Positions 53,998 through 61,839 of a stretch of DNA of 64,000 bases are shown here, one piece after another (the stretch's first letter is position 1; each line of letters opens with the position of its first letter). The notes below the pieces were generated by a model. That model searched no databases. It worked only from the letters and a program-made list of their open reading frames with translations, and was not told where the DNA came from. Source of the stretch: Duodenibacillus massiliensis (GTDB lineage Bacteria; Pseudomonadota; Gammaproteobacteria; Burkholderiales; Burkholderiaceae_F). The position numbers and the translations under genes were made by a program. The DNA is taken from assembly GCF_900128485.1 (NCBI RefSeq), contig NZ_LT635861.1:15876-79875 (forward strand), given 5' to 3'.

Positions 53998-54101
53998 AGG
54001 ACAGCCACCGCAAACTCCTTCTGACGCTTGACAACAATCCGGCGGCGGACTGTGACGGCATTGTCTGCCTGAATGCGCTTGACTGGCTTATGGGCCGGTA
54101 A
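53998..54101 (+). pseudogene. Possible 3' end of a gene cut by the element
   Basis: An open frame of about 34 codons (KDSHRKLLLTLDNNPAADC and onward) begins at the element boundary and ends at a TAA at 54099-54101. Unrecognised; perhaps the tail of the gene that followed rsmI. Confidence 0.3.
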
Positions 54102-54130
54102 CGTCCGGGCAGATTGGCCTTGGTGCGGCC

Positions 54131-54601
54131 TCAGTGGTGGTGTCCGCAGGCACACTGCCCGGTGCTGTGCGCGGGTTTCTGCGTTTTTGTGAGACAGTCA
54201 CTGCAAAGGCCCTGAATCACCGTGTCCTGCAGGTCAAGCGCCACACCGTGCTCGCCGGACAAATGCGCGGAAAGCGCCTCAGCCATCCGGGCAATTTCGC
54301 TGCAGTGCAGGTGAAAAAGTTTCCCGCAGCCCTTGCAGCGCACGTGAAATTCTGCCTGCGCCGGGTTTTCCAGATACTCAAAGACAGCGGGCGACGTTCT
54401 GTCCGGAACAAAGCGGCGCACGGTGCCTTCGGAAGCGAGTTTTTCGAGCGCCCGGTAGATCGTGGTAACCCCGACGGGGCTTCCCTTTTTCGTGAGATCC
54501 GCCGCGATGTCAGCCACCGACAGATACTGTCCGGCATGCGCTTTGAGACATTCAAGCACCAGCGAGCGCTGGCGCGTGGCATAACCCGGCGTGCGCGGCA
54601 T
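54131..54601 (-). CDS. zur: Fur-family regulator, probably Zur
   Basis: 156-aa Fur-superfamily repressor. Winged helix at about 12-75 (QYLSVADIAADL, VGVTTIYRALEKLASEG). Metal sites: the FHVRCKGCGKLFHLHC segment, CxxC near 130 (CSDC), and a His-rich tail (CACGHHH). AAGGGGGG lies before the ATG at 54601; a longer frame from 54643 would overlap the operator. Divergent from znuA with Fur/Zur-box-like palindromes between, hence Zur (zinc) rather than Fur, though not certain. Confidence 0.8.
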   Translation of the reverse strand: MPRTPGYATRQRSLVLECLKAHAGQYLSVADIAADLTKKGSPVGVTTIYRALEKLASEGTVRRFVPDRTSPAVFEYLENPAQAEFHVRCKGCGKLFHLHCSEIARMAEALSAHLSGEHGVALDLQDTVIQGLCSDCLTKTQKPAHSTGQCACGHHH

Positions 54602-54621
54602 AAAGCCCCCCTTCAATTGAA

Positions 54622-54696
54622 ACTGAAAATCATTGTAAGTCATCGTGCGGGCGCCGGAAAACGGTCTATGATTTCAGAAATCGAAAATCATTTTCG
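54622..54696. promoter_or_regulatory. Zur/Fur-type operators between zur and znuA
   Basis: CGAAAAT-C-ATTTTCG is a perfect 15-bp palindrome at 54682-54696, directly before the znuA ribosome site. A related TGAAAATCATT element lies at 54624-54634 beside the zur start. Both share GAAAATCATT with known Fur-family boxes. Probably zinc-dependent repression of both genes. Confidence 0.65.
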
Positions 54697-54717
54697 TATT
54701 TAGGGAGGTACGAAACA

Positions 54718-55608
54718 ATGCAGCGTCGTGTTTTGGCGGCATCAATTGCGGCCGTGGCGGTGGCGCCCGGCGTTTTTGCGGCACCGGCTTCCGGCGGAAA
54801 GTTGCGCGTGGCGGTTTCTTTTAATGCGCTCAAGGAGTTTGTTGAAGCTGTGGGCGGTGACAAAGTCTCGGTCTCGGGGCTTATTCCGGCCGACACCGAG
54901 CCGCACGGCTTTACGCCCACGATTGCCACGATGGGGCGGCTTAAGGCAAGCGACCTTTTTGTCGTAAACGGCCTCGGGATGGAACCGTGGGCTGAGAAAA
55001 CGGCCTCGGCTGCGGCACCGGGCCTGAAGGTTGTGACCGCAAGCCGTGGTTTTACGCCGATTAAGCTCACCGATCCCGGCGAAATCCGCGAGCACGGGGA
55101 TACGGATCCCCATGTGTGGTTAAGTATATCGGGCGCCGTTTACGAGGCTGATGCGATCCGTAAGGCGCTTTCAGCGCTGCGGCCCGCGGACGCTCCTTAC
55201 TTTAATGCGCGGTTTGCCGCCTTTAAAAAGCCTCTTGAGGCCCTTGCCGCGACTTACGCCGCGCGCTTTAAGAGCGCAAAGCGCCGGGTGTTTGTGACAA
55301 GCCATGCGGCCTTTGCCTATCTGTGCCGGGATTTCGGGCTTACGCAGTTAAGTGTTGAAGACACTTTTGCCGAGGGCGAACCCACGATCCGGAAACTTGC
55401 GGACCTTGCCAAACTCTGCCGCAGGGAAGGTGTGAAGACGATTTTTACCGAGGAAATGGTGAGTCCCGCCGTGGCGCGGACTTTGGCCAAGGAAGCCGGC
55501 GCCAAAGTGAAGGTGATCTACACGATGGAGACGGCTGAAGGCGGCAAAACCTATGCTGAGCGCATGAAGGCCAATCTTGAGGCAATTGCGCTGGCGTTAA
55601 ACGAATAG
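54718..55608 (+). CDS. znuA: Zinc ABC-transporter substrate-binding protein ZnuA
   Basis: 296-aa cluster A-I metal-binding protein. Signal peptide at 1-21 (GVFAAP). The zinc ligands are His in TEPHGFTPT (about 62), DPHVWLS (about 132) and TSHAAFAYL (about 193), plus an acidic residue late in EEMVSP. It lacks the long His-rich loop of some ZnuA. GGGAGG ribosome site. No znuB or znuC follows in the window, so the permease must be encoded elsewhere. Confidence 0.88.
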   Translation: MQRRVLAASIAAVAVAPGVFAAPASGGKLRVAVSFNALKEFVEAVGGDKVSVSGLIPADTEPHGFTPTIATMGRLKASDLFVVNGLGMEPWAEKTASAAAPGLKVVTASRGFTPIKLTDPGEIREHGDTDPHVWLSISGAVYEADAIRKALSALRPADAPYFNARFAAFKKPLEALAATYAARFKSAKRRVFVTSHAAFAYLCRDFGLTQLSVEDTFAEGEPTIRKLADLAKLCRREGVKTIFTEEMVSPAVARTLAKEAGAKVKVIYTMETAEGGKTYAERMKANLEAIALALNE

Positions 55609-55921
55609 GGCCGCACTTTTTAAAGCTGATGCCGGTCGTTGCGGGGCTTTTGATGAGACCTATAGAAAAGCGGGTTTTAATAGAAATCGAACTTGTTGCA
55701 AAATGGAACAAGTTCGATCCGGGCCTGAATGAGTCAGGTCTGAGACGGCCGTAAGCCGCTTTTACCGCGGGCGTACCCGCAAAAATGCCGCAGCCTTTTT
55801 TGGACTGCGGCTTACTTTTAAGTGCCTTTAAAGCCAGGTCGGCGACGGCCGCGAAGGCGGTATGACATCTAATGGTTGTTCCCAGGTACCGGTCTAAGAC
55901 ACTCACAGGAGCAGCCACTAT
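55609..55921. other. Intergenic region with two inverted repeats
   Basis: A 12-bp perfect inverted repeat ATCGAACTTGTT/AACAAGTTCGAT is at 55686-55718 and a GCCGCAG/CTGCGGC hairpin at 55782-55812. No credible gene. An open frame on the minus strand (55918-55445) overlaps znuA and is not convincing. Confidence 0.45.
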
Positions 55922-56089
55922 ATGGTCTCTGTAAATGCGAAACAGAATTGCGGTACCGTTACGAAAAATCCTCGCTGTACCGAGGTTTTTTACTCGAAAA
56001 TTCGTCGTTACACTGAGGGATTTTATACAGTGGCTAATAGATCAGACGACTTTTTTTATTGGTACCGGGCTCTTGGTCCATTGAAATAA
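55922..56089 (+). CDS. Small unrecognised protein, possibly an IS fragment
   Basis: 55 codons (MVSVNAKQNCGTVTKN ... FFYWYRALGPLK). Preceded by ACAGGAG at a workable distance. AT-richer than its neighbours and isolated between znuA and a terminator. It could be the start of a lost transposase. Low confidence. Confidence 0.35.
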   Translation: MVSVNAKQNCGTVTKNPRCTEVFYSKIRRYTEGFYTVANRSDDFFYWYRALGPLK

Positions 56090-56093
56090 GGAC

Positions 56094-56123
56094 AGAAAAA
56101 AGGCACATCCGGAGACGTGCCTT
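56094..56123 (-). terminator. Terminator of the argS-SPOR-dsbA-SDR operon
   Basis: On the minus strand, AAGGCAC and GTGCCTT arms with a 10-nt loop, followed by TTTT, 27 bp after the SDR stop. Confidence 0.75.
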
Positions 56124-56149
56124 TCTCCGCGTTTTTTCCGGGGCTTTTC

Positions 56150-56911
56150 TCAGAGGTCCTTGGCGCGCGGCTTTTCCCCGCGCCCGGCGACCGCCTTATC
56201 AAAGACGGCATTGGGAAGCAAACGCAGGATTTTGCTCAGCACCCCCATCTGCCACGGAATCGTGCGGTAGGAGACGTGCGCGTCAATGGCTTTGACGGCA
56301 CGGCGCGCAAACTCATCGGCTTCGAGTAAAAACGGCATCTTGTACGGGTTTTTGGCCGTAAGAGGGGTTTTTACAAACCCCGGAGAGATCGTTGTCACAT
56401 CAATCCCGTAGGGGCGCACGTCGTTACGCAGGCTCTCAAGGTAGCTGATGACGGCGGCTTTGCTTGAGCAATAGGCTTCGCTTCCGGGAAGCCCCCGGAT
56501 ACCGGCTACCGACCCCGTTCCCACAAAGTGCCCGCGGCCTCTGCGGCGCATGGGATCAATAAAGGCGTGGAAGGTACAGGCCATCGCAAAGACGTTGGTG
56601 CGGTAGATTCTCTCGAGCACGTCGAGATCTTCGTAGTACTCGGTTTTAACGCCGATCGAAATCCCGGCGTTCGCAATCACCGTGTCCGTGGGGCCGTGGG
56701 CTTCAAAGTCCGCGGCCGCGTCAATCAATGCCTTGCGGTCGGTGACGTCAAGCGCGTAGAGGCGGTGCTCTCCCGCGGGCAGGGCGGCGAGAACACTCTC
56801 GAGCTTCTCTTCACTTCGGCCCACCAGGCCCACGGTGTCGCCTCTGGCGGCAAAGATCTTGGCCATTTCCGCGCCGATGCCGCTTGAGGCCCCTGTGATA
56901 AAGATTCGCAT
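56150..56911 (-). CDS. Short-chain dehydrogenase/reductase
   Basis: 253-aa classical SDR. TGASSGIG nucleotide-binding motif (about 6), NAG (about 85), catalytic Ser in GTGSVAG (about 135) and YCSSK (Tyr about 150). Substrate unknown. Last gene of an operon; 24 bp after dsbA. Confidence 0.85.
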   Translation of the reverse strand: MRIFITGASSGIGAEMAKIFAARGDTVGLVGRSEEKLESVLAALPAGEHRLYALDVTDRKALIDAAADFEAHGPTDTVIANAGISIGVKTEYYEDLDVLERIYRTNVFAMACTFHAFIDPMRRRGRGHFVGTGSVAGIRGLPGSEAYCSSKAAVISYLESLRNDVRPYGIDVTTISPGFVKTPLTAKNPYKMPFLLEADEFARRAVKAIDAHVSYRTIPWQMGVLSKILRLLPNAVFDKAVAGRGEKPRAKDL

Positions 56912-56934
56912 GACGTCACACTGTCCGGTGAGAA

Positions 56935-57579
56935 TTAAGCCTTTTTCGCGAGATCCACGAGGAACTTGATCGTTTCAATCGTGGCGCGGCGCGTGCCGGT
57001 GAGGTGAGGCGCCGTGAGCCAGCGGCCCGCCACACCCACGCTCGGGGTGGAATCCACGCCGTAACTCTGCCAGGTCGAAAAGGCCGTACGGGACTTGGCA
57101 ACCACGGAGAAGGACTTCACGGCACCGGTGAAGTCGCTCTCAGAAATACCGTTCTTGGTAAACCACTTCGTGACGTCGGCGTTCATGCCTTCGACGTCCT
57201 TCCAGTCGTGCTCTTCCTTGATGACCCATTCCCAAAACGGCATATGAAGCGCGTCAAACTTACCTAAAGCTTCGAGAGCAAAGTACGTGCGCGGAAAGAT
57301 CTCGTACTGCGCGTTCCAGGCAACGGGCACAGGAATCACCTTAACCGACCCGTCCTTGGGAAGGCTCTTGATGTACTCATCCATCATGGGCGCAAACGCG
57401 AGGCAGTGCGGGCACGTGTAGGCAAAGAAGTCATGAATGATGACGGGCTTGGCGGCAACGGGCACCGCGGGGCGCACGACAAGGTAGTCTTTGCCCGCTA
57501 CGGGCGCGGCATTCGCGGTCAACGATACGGGAAGGGTGAGAGCGCCAGCGGCCCCCAAAAGCACTCTGCGTGAAATCAT
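56935..57579 (-). CDS. dsbA: Periplasmic thiol:disulfide interchange protein DsbA
   Basis: 214 aa. Signal peptide at 1-24 (LTANAA), CPHC active site in AYTCPHCLA (about 55), cis-Pro in STPSVGV (about 175). Typical betaproteobacterial DsbA position behind argS and a SPOR gene. Second DsbA-type protein of the window, the other being DsbL at 1392. Confidence 0.92.
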   Translation of the reverse strand: MISRRVLLGAAGALTLPVSLTANAAPVAGKDYLVVRPAVPVAAKPVIIHDFFAYTCPHCLAFAPMMDEYIKSLPKDGSVKVIPVPVAWNAQYEIFPRTYFALEALGKFDALHMPFWEWVIKEEHDWKDVEGMNADVTKWFTKNGISESDFTGAVKSFSVVAKSRTAFSTWQSYGVDSTPSVGVAGRWLTAPHLTGTRRATIETIKFLVDLAKKA

Positions 57580-57609
57580 GTTGGTTTCGTCCCTGTAAAA
57601 GTTGTTTTT

Positions 57610-58191
57610 TTAATCCTGAAGTTTGATGAGGTTACCCTGAATGGCGTTGTCGGCGAGGCTCTGGCGGATTTCCTCGGCCTGCGCTTCGGTGTCAAAAGGC
57701 CCCACGCGCACGCGGTAGAGCCTCTGTCCGCCTTCGTTACGGTAGCTGATCTGGGCGTCAAGCCCGATAAAAGCGATGCGGGCGCGCATGCTCTCGGCGT
57801 CCGCACTCTGACTGAAGGCCCCGGCCTGCACCCAGTAGCGGTGGGTGTCAAGCGTTTCGCCCTCACTTGTCCCCTGAGCTGCGGCGGAGCCGGGCAGAGC
57901 CGTTGCAGACTTGCCGTCGGCTGTGACCGCAGCCACAGCCCCCGGTTGCGCGGCCTGCTGCACCTCACCCTGACCTTCGGCGTAAAGCTTCTTGTTGGGG
58001 TCAAGGCGGCCGTCCAAAAGCTCTTCGTTTACGGCCACCGCGCTTTGGTCGACTTTATTCACAAAGGGCACGGGTGCGTTGTTGATAAACATAAAAACGG
58101 CCGCCGCCACCGCCAGTGCCGCGGTGACGCCCAGGGCAAAGGACCAGAAAAGCGCGGTCCAGCCGAAACCTGATTTTGTTCTTGCGGGCAT
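57610..58191 (-). CDS. SPOR-domain membrane protein (FtsN-like)
   Basis: 193 aa. Short basic N-terminus, one transmembrane helix (about 14-35), a linker, and a C-terminal SPOR domain (RYWVQAGAFSQSADAESMRARI ... RVRVGPFDTEAQAEEIRQSL, about 115-190) that binds denuded peptidoglycan at the septum. 15 bp from argS and 30 bp from dsbA; a conserved gene order. Confidence 0.88.
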   Translation of the reverse strand: MPARTKSGFGWTALFWSFALGVTAALAVAAAVFMFINNAPVPFVNKVDQSAVAVNEELLDGRLDPNKKLYAEGQGEVQQAAQPGAVAAVTADGKSATALPGSAAAQGTSEGETLDTHRYWVQAGAFSQSADAESMRARIAFIGLDAQISYRNEGGQRLYRVRVGPFDTEAQAEEIRQSLADNAIQGNLIKLQD

Positions 58192-58206
58192 CGTGTGTCG
58201 TTCCGT

Positions 58207-59937
58207 TTACATGTGTTCGGGCGCGGAAATCCCGAGCACGTTAAGACCGTTACGCAAAACCTGACGTGCGGCCAAAAGAAGTGCCAGCCGCGCCGTACGC
58301 ACCGCGGCATCGTCCACGAGAATCCGGTCGGCGTTGTAGTAGGCGTGAAAGTCCGCAGCGAGCTCTTTGAGGTACACGCAGATTAAGTGCGGTGCGAGAT
58401 CGCGCGCTGCTACGGCCAGGGTGTTGCCGTAATCAGCCATCTTGGCAACAAGGGCCTTGGCCTGCGGGGAGTCAAGAAGCGTCAGATCGCACGCGGCGGC
58501 TTCTTGAGCGGTGGGCACCTTAAAGCCCTTTTCCTCGGCCTGCGTTAGCACCGAGCAGATGCGCGCATGCGCGTACTGCAGGTAGTAAACCGGGTTTTCG
58601 TCGCTCTTTTTAACGGCAAGGTCAATGTCAAAGACAAACTCGGCGTCGCTCTTTCGGGACACCAGGAAGTAGCGGGCCGCGTCGCGCCCGACCCAGTCAA
58701 CGAGGTCTCTGAGCGTCACATAGGTGCCGGCGCGCTTACTCATCTTCACTTCTTCGCCCCCCTTCATCACCAGAAGCATCTTGTGCAGGAGATACTCGGG
58801 GAAGGTGTCCGGAATCGTGATGCCGAGGGTTTTGCTTGCGGCCTGAAGGCCGATACGCACGCGGGCCGTGGTGCCGTGATGGTCCGATCCCTGGATGTTG
58901 ATTGCGCGCGTAAAGCCCCTTTCAAACTTCGCAAGGTGGTAGGCAACGTCGGGCACAAAGTACGTGAAGTGCCCGTCCTTTTTGCGCATCACGCGGTCTT
59001 TGTCGTCCTTAAAGCGCGCAAAGTCAGGGTCGGTGGTTCTGAGCCACAGCGCCCCCTCGGCTTCATACGTGTAGCCCGCCTTTTCAATGGCTTCAACGGC
59101 TTTTTGAACGCGCCCGGAGGTGTAAAGCGAACTTTCAAGGTAGAAGTTGTCAAAGGCAACCCCGAGGGCCTTAAGGTCGCTGTCTTGTTCGTTACGAAGG
59201 TACGCCACTGCATAGCGGCGGATGTTTTCCTTGTTGTCCGGGCACCCGCAGGCTTCAACCGTTTCACCGGTGGTCGTCACCACCGGTTTTTTCGCAAGGT
59301 AATCCCGGGCGATATCCATGATGTAGTCGCCGTGGTAACCGTTTTCGGGGAAGTCCTCGGGTTTGGCTTCGCCCTTAATTTCCTTGGCGCGCGCGGCAAC
59401 GGAAAGCGTGAGGTTATCAATCTGCACGCCCGCGTCGTTGTAGTAGAACTCGCGCATCACCTTGTAGCCCTGGGTGGCCATCACACGCGAAAGAACGTCA
59501 CCCAAAGCTCCCTGACGGGCGTGCCCCAGATGCAGGGGCCCTGTGGGATTGGCGGACACATATTCGAGCAAAACGCTTTGGCCCGCAAAGGCGGTGCTTT
59601 TACCGAAGTCCTCGCCCTTGGTGAGAACGTCCTTGACGGCGGAAAGCGCCGCTTCTTTATTGAGCGTCAGATTGATGAACCCGGGCCCCGCGATTTCAAT
59701 GGCCGCCAAAAGCGCCTTACCGCGGGGATCGTTGTTAAGGGACGCCACGAGGAGTTGCGCCACTTCGCGGGGGTTTTTCTTCAGAATCTTGGCGCACTGC
59801 AGCGCCGTGGTGCACGCAAAGTCGCCGTGGGCGGCGTCCTTGGGGCGCTCCAGGCGCGCGGTGACGCCCTCGATACCGTTGGCTTTGAGGGCATCGTTTA
59901 AAAGCGCCGTAAGCGCGAGTTTCTGTTCTTCAATCAT
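58207..59937 (-). CDS. argS: Arginyl-tRNA synthetase
   Basis: 576-aa class I synthetase. HIGH signature as [16 protein letters not shown] (about 130), KMSK loop [13 protein letters not shown] (about 390), C-terminal anticodon-binding domain with [10 protein letters not shown]. The start at 59937 ([10 protein letters not shown]) matches the family; a frame continuing to 60036 is not conserved. First gene of the operon. Confidence 0.95.
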   Translation of the reverse strand: MIEEQKLALTALLNDALKANGIEGVTARLERPKDAAHGDFACTTALQCAKILKKNPREVAQLLVASLNNDPRGKALLAAIEIAGPGFINLTLNKEAALSAVKDVLTKGEDFGKSTAFAGQSVLLEYVSANPTGPLHLGHARQGALGDVLSRVMATQGYKVMREFYYNDAGVQIDNLTLSVAARAKEIKGEAKPEDFPENGYHGDYIMDIARDYLAKKPVVTTTGETVEACGCPDNKENIRRYAVAYLRNEQDSDLKALGVAFDNFYLESSLYTSGRVQKAVEAIEKAGYTYEAEGALWLRTTDPDFARFKDDKDRVMRKKDGHFTYFVPDVAYHLAKFERGFTRAINIQGSDHHGTTARVRIGLQAASKTLGITIPDTFPEYLLHKMLLVMKGGEEVKMSKRAGTYVTLRDLVDWVGRDAARYFLVSRKSDAEFVFDIDLAVKKSDENPVYYLQYAHARICSVLTQAEEKGFKVPTAQEAAACDLTLLDSPQAKALVAKMADYGNTLAVAARDLAPHLICVYLKELAADFHAYYNADRILVDDAAVRTARLALLLAARQVLRNGLNVLGISAPEHM

Positions 59938-60089
59938 GACGGAAATCCGGATAGGGGCCGAGCTTAAGGGCCCGCGCAGAGTGCCTTTTTTGGCCTTCTG
60001 CAGCGTGAGTTTCGAAACAATATCAGGCAATCGCAAAGGAGAACGTAAAGTCGCCCGCGCGATCGGTAAACAAACTTAACAGGAAAAGA

Positions 60090-60146
60090 AAAAGCCGCCT
60101 TCCGTCGGGGAACACCCGAAACGGATAAGCGGCTTCGTTTTTCCGC
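60090..60146 (-). terminator. Terminator of folE2
   Basis: On the minus strand, AAGCCGC and GGCGGCTT arms with a long, partly paired loop, followed by TTTT. Lies between folE2 and argS. Confidence 0.7.
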
Positions 60147-60192
60147 TGCGCCCGTTATTTTAAAAGAAGCGGGCGGGCCGTGAGCAAAAGCC

Positions 60193-60996
60193 TCAGACGC
60201 GGCGCTTGTCGCGGCTGATTTCGGCGTAGGCCGAGTGATTGTGAATCGACTCGAAGTTTTCGGCGGTGACGTGGTAGCTCACCACGCGGCTGTCGGCGTT
60301 TAACTGACCGGCCATGTCGCGCACGATGTCTTCCACAAACTTCGGATGGTCGTAGGCAAATTCCGTAACGTACTTTTCGTCGCTGCGCTTTAAGCGGCTC
60401 CAGAGTTCGCAGGAGGCGGACGTTTCCGCAATGCGGATCTGGTCTTCAAGCGACATGTCGGAAGCCAGTTCCAGCGACACCGTCAGGATCGAGCGCTGAT
60501 TGTGCGCGCCGTAGTCGCTGATTTCGCGGCTGCAGGGGCAAAGGCTCGTTACGGGGGCCTTAATTTCCTGCAGAACCTTCGTCACACCGTCCTTTTTCTC
60601 GGCGATGTAGCGGATTTCGTAGTTCATGAGGCTCTTAAGACCGGAAACCGGGCTTGCCTTCATCACAAAGAACGGCGCACTGATTTCGATGTAGCCGTTT
60701 TCGGCTTCCAGAAGTTCGAGCATGCGCGCAAGAAGGTTGCGCATCATGGGCTCGGACAAGGGTTCCTTGTTTTCGTAGATGAGCGCCACAAAGCGGGACA
60801 TGTGCGTGCCCTTGTGCTCGGCCGGAAGGCTCACGTACATACTGGCCTTGGCAACCGTAGGCTGCGCGCCGTCAACGCTTTGGACGGTCATCGGAACCGT
60901 AAGACCCCTCACGCCCACGCGGTCAATGGCGATGCGGCGTGTGTCAATCGAGCTCTGCACATCGGGCAGAGGCTGTTTGCAAGTCGTTGTAGTCAT
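60193..60996 (-). CDS. folE2: GTP cyclohydrolase I type 2 (FolE2)
   Basis: 267-aa enzyme making dihydroneopterin triphosphate for folate from GTP. The family marker LCPCSREISDYGAHNQRS (about 150-167) and the late HNHSAYAEI are present. FolE2 can use other metals than zinc and often replaces FolE under zinc shortage; this fits a window that also has zur/znuA. Two direct repeats lie upstream. Confidence 0.93.
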   Translation of the reverse strand: MTTTTCKQPLPDVQSSIDTRRIAIDRVGVRGLTVPMTVQSVDGAQPTVAKASMYVSLPAEHKGTHMSRFVALIYENKEPLSEPMMRNLLARMLELLEAENGYIEISAPFFVMKASPVSGLKSLMNYEIRYIAEKKDGVTKVLQEIKAPVTSLCPCSREISDYGAHNQRSILTVSLELASDMSLEDQIRIAETSASCELWSRLKRSDEKYVTEFAYDHPKFVEDIVRDMAGQLNADSRVVSYHVTAENFESIHNHSAYAEISRDKRRV

Positions 60997-61064
60997 ATGC
61001 TTAGTCGATAAGTAGCTGCCTTATGGGCAGGGCGGCAGGCGACGGGCGCGGCCGCTGAACGGAT

Positions 61065-61110
61065 GTCGATAATTTTCGTCCATCGTTCGACAAAAGTCGA
61101 TAGTTTTCGT
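61065..61110. promoter_or_regulatory. Direct repeats upstream of folE2
   Basis: GTCGATAATTTTCGT (61065-61079) and GTCGATAGTTTTCGT (61096-61110), 14 of 15 identical, spaced 31 bp (about three helical turns). A TCGAC-AAAA-GTCGA dyad overlaps the second. They lie between the diverging folE2 and the small membrane-protein gene. Candidate regulator sites; not a Zur box by sequence. The rest of 60997-61324 has only a TGCGCG/CGCGCA hairpin near 61131-61163. Confidence 0.5.
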
Positions 61111-61324
61111 TGATGATACTCGGAAACGGGTGCGCGAATGATAAAGGATTTCATTCACGCGCACGCCGTCCGGGGCGCCGCGTGCGGGTATTTCTTGAGG
61201 AGAAGGACCTCAAAACAGAGGAAAATGCGTACAAACGGATGCGTTTGTTTACATTTGCAGGGGCCCGCCCTGCTGCAAAATACCGGTTACGTAATTCTTC
61301 TTACAAAGGTTTGTACACACCGCC

Positions 61325-61720
61325 ATGGCGCTTTACATCAACGGCCGTCCCGTCAATCCCATTGTTCAGTTTCTTGTCTCCGCCGTGGTGCTTGCGGCGG
61401 TCGTGGGGATCGGCATATTGCTTCTGCCCGTGATCGGCGGCATTTTGCTTTTTGTGCTGATCTGCGTGGCGGCGCTTGCGCTTTACGGCGTCTACTGGCG
61501 CTGGCGGCACGGCGATCCGCTGGAAAACTTACGTAAGCGCATGCAGGAAGAGATGCGCGCTCAGGAAGACGCTGAAGACCGCGTGGCTGAAGCCCGTGCC
61601 CCTGAAGAGGGGCTCAAGCCCGGCGACAAGGCCCAGGCCGGCGTCAAACGCACCACGGTGGTGGAAGACGCGGTGGTTGTGGAAGAGATTAAGCGGATTC
61701 CGCGGGACACGCAGCAGTAA
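61325..61720 (+). CDS. Small membrane protein of unknown function
   Basis: 131 aa. Two closely spaced hydrophobic helices (about 14-34 and 37-58), then a short WRWRHGDPLE motif and an acidic/basic helical tail (LRKRMQEEMRAQEDAEDRVAEA) that is probably cytosolic coiled coil. ATG at 61325 has only a weak ribosome site. Family not recognised. Confidence 0.65.
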   Translation: MALYINGRPVNPIVQFLVSAVVLAAVVGIGILLLPVIGGILLFVLICVAALALYGVYWRWRHGDPLENLRKRMQEEMRAQEDAEDRVAEARAPEEGLKPGDKAQAGVKRTTVVEDAVVVEEIKRIPRDTQQ

Positions 61721-61734
61721 GCGCTCTGAACGCA

Positions 61735-61760
61735 GAAAGTCCGCCCTTCGGGCTTTGCTA
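61735..61760 (+). terminator. Terminator after the small membrane-protein gene
   Basis: AAAGTCCG and CGGGCTTT arms (one G-U pair) with loop CCCTT. Short U run only. Confidence 0.45.
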
Positions 61761-61839
61761 GTCGAGAAAAAATCTCCCAAATCTACCATCATGCTGCTGT
61801 AAGGTTAAACGGCGTTTTTTGAACCGCAGGAAAGGAGGC

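Noticed and set aside
55686-55718. Intrinsic terminator of znuA
   Set aside because: A 12-bp inverted repeat without a following T run; more likely an operator or element end.
55445-55918. 157-codon open frame on the minus strand
   Set aside because: It overlaps the well-supported znuA gene and has no recognisable domain; the part outside znuA is hairpin-rich intergenic DNA.
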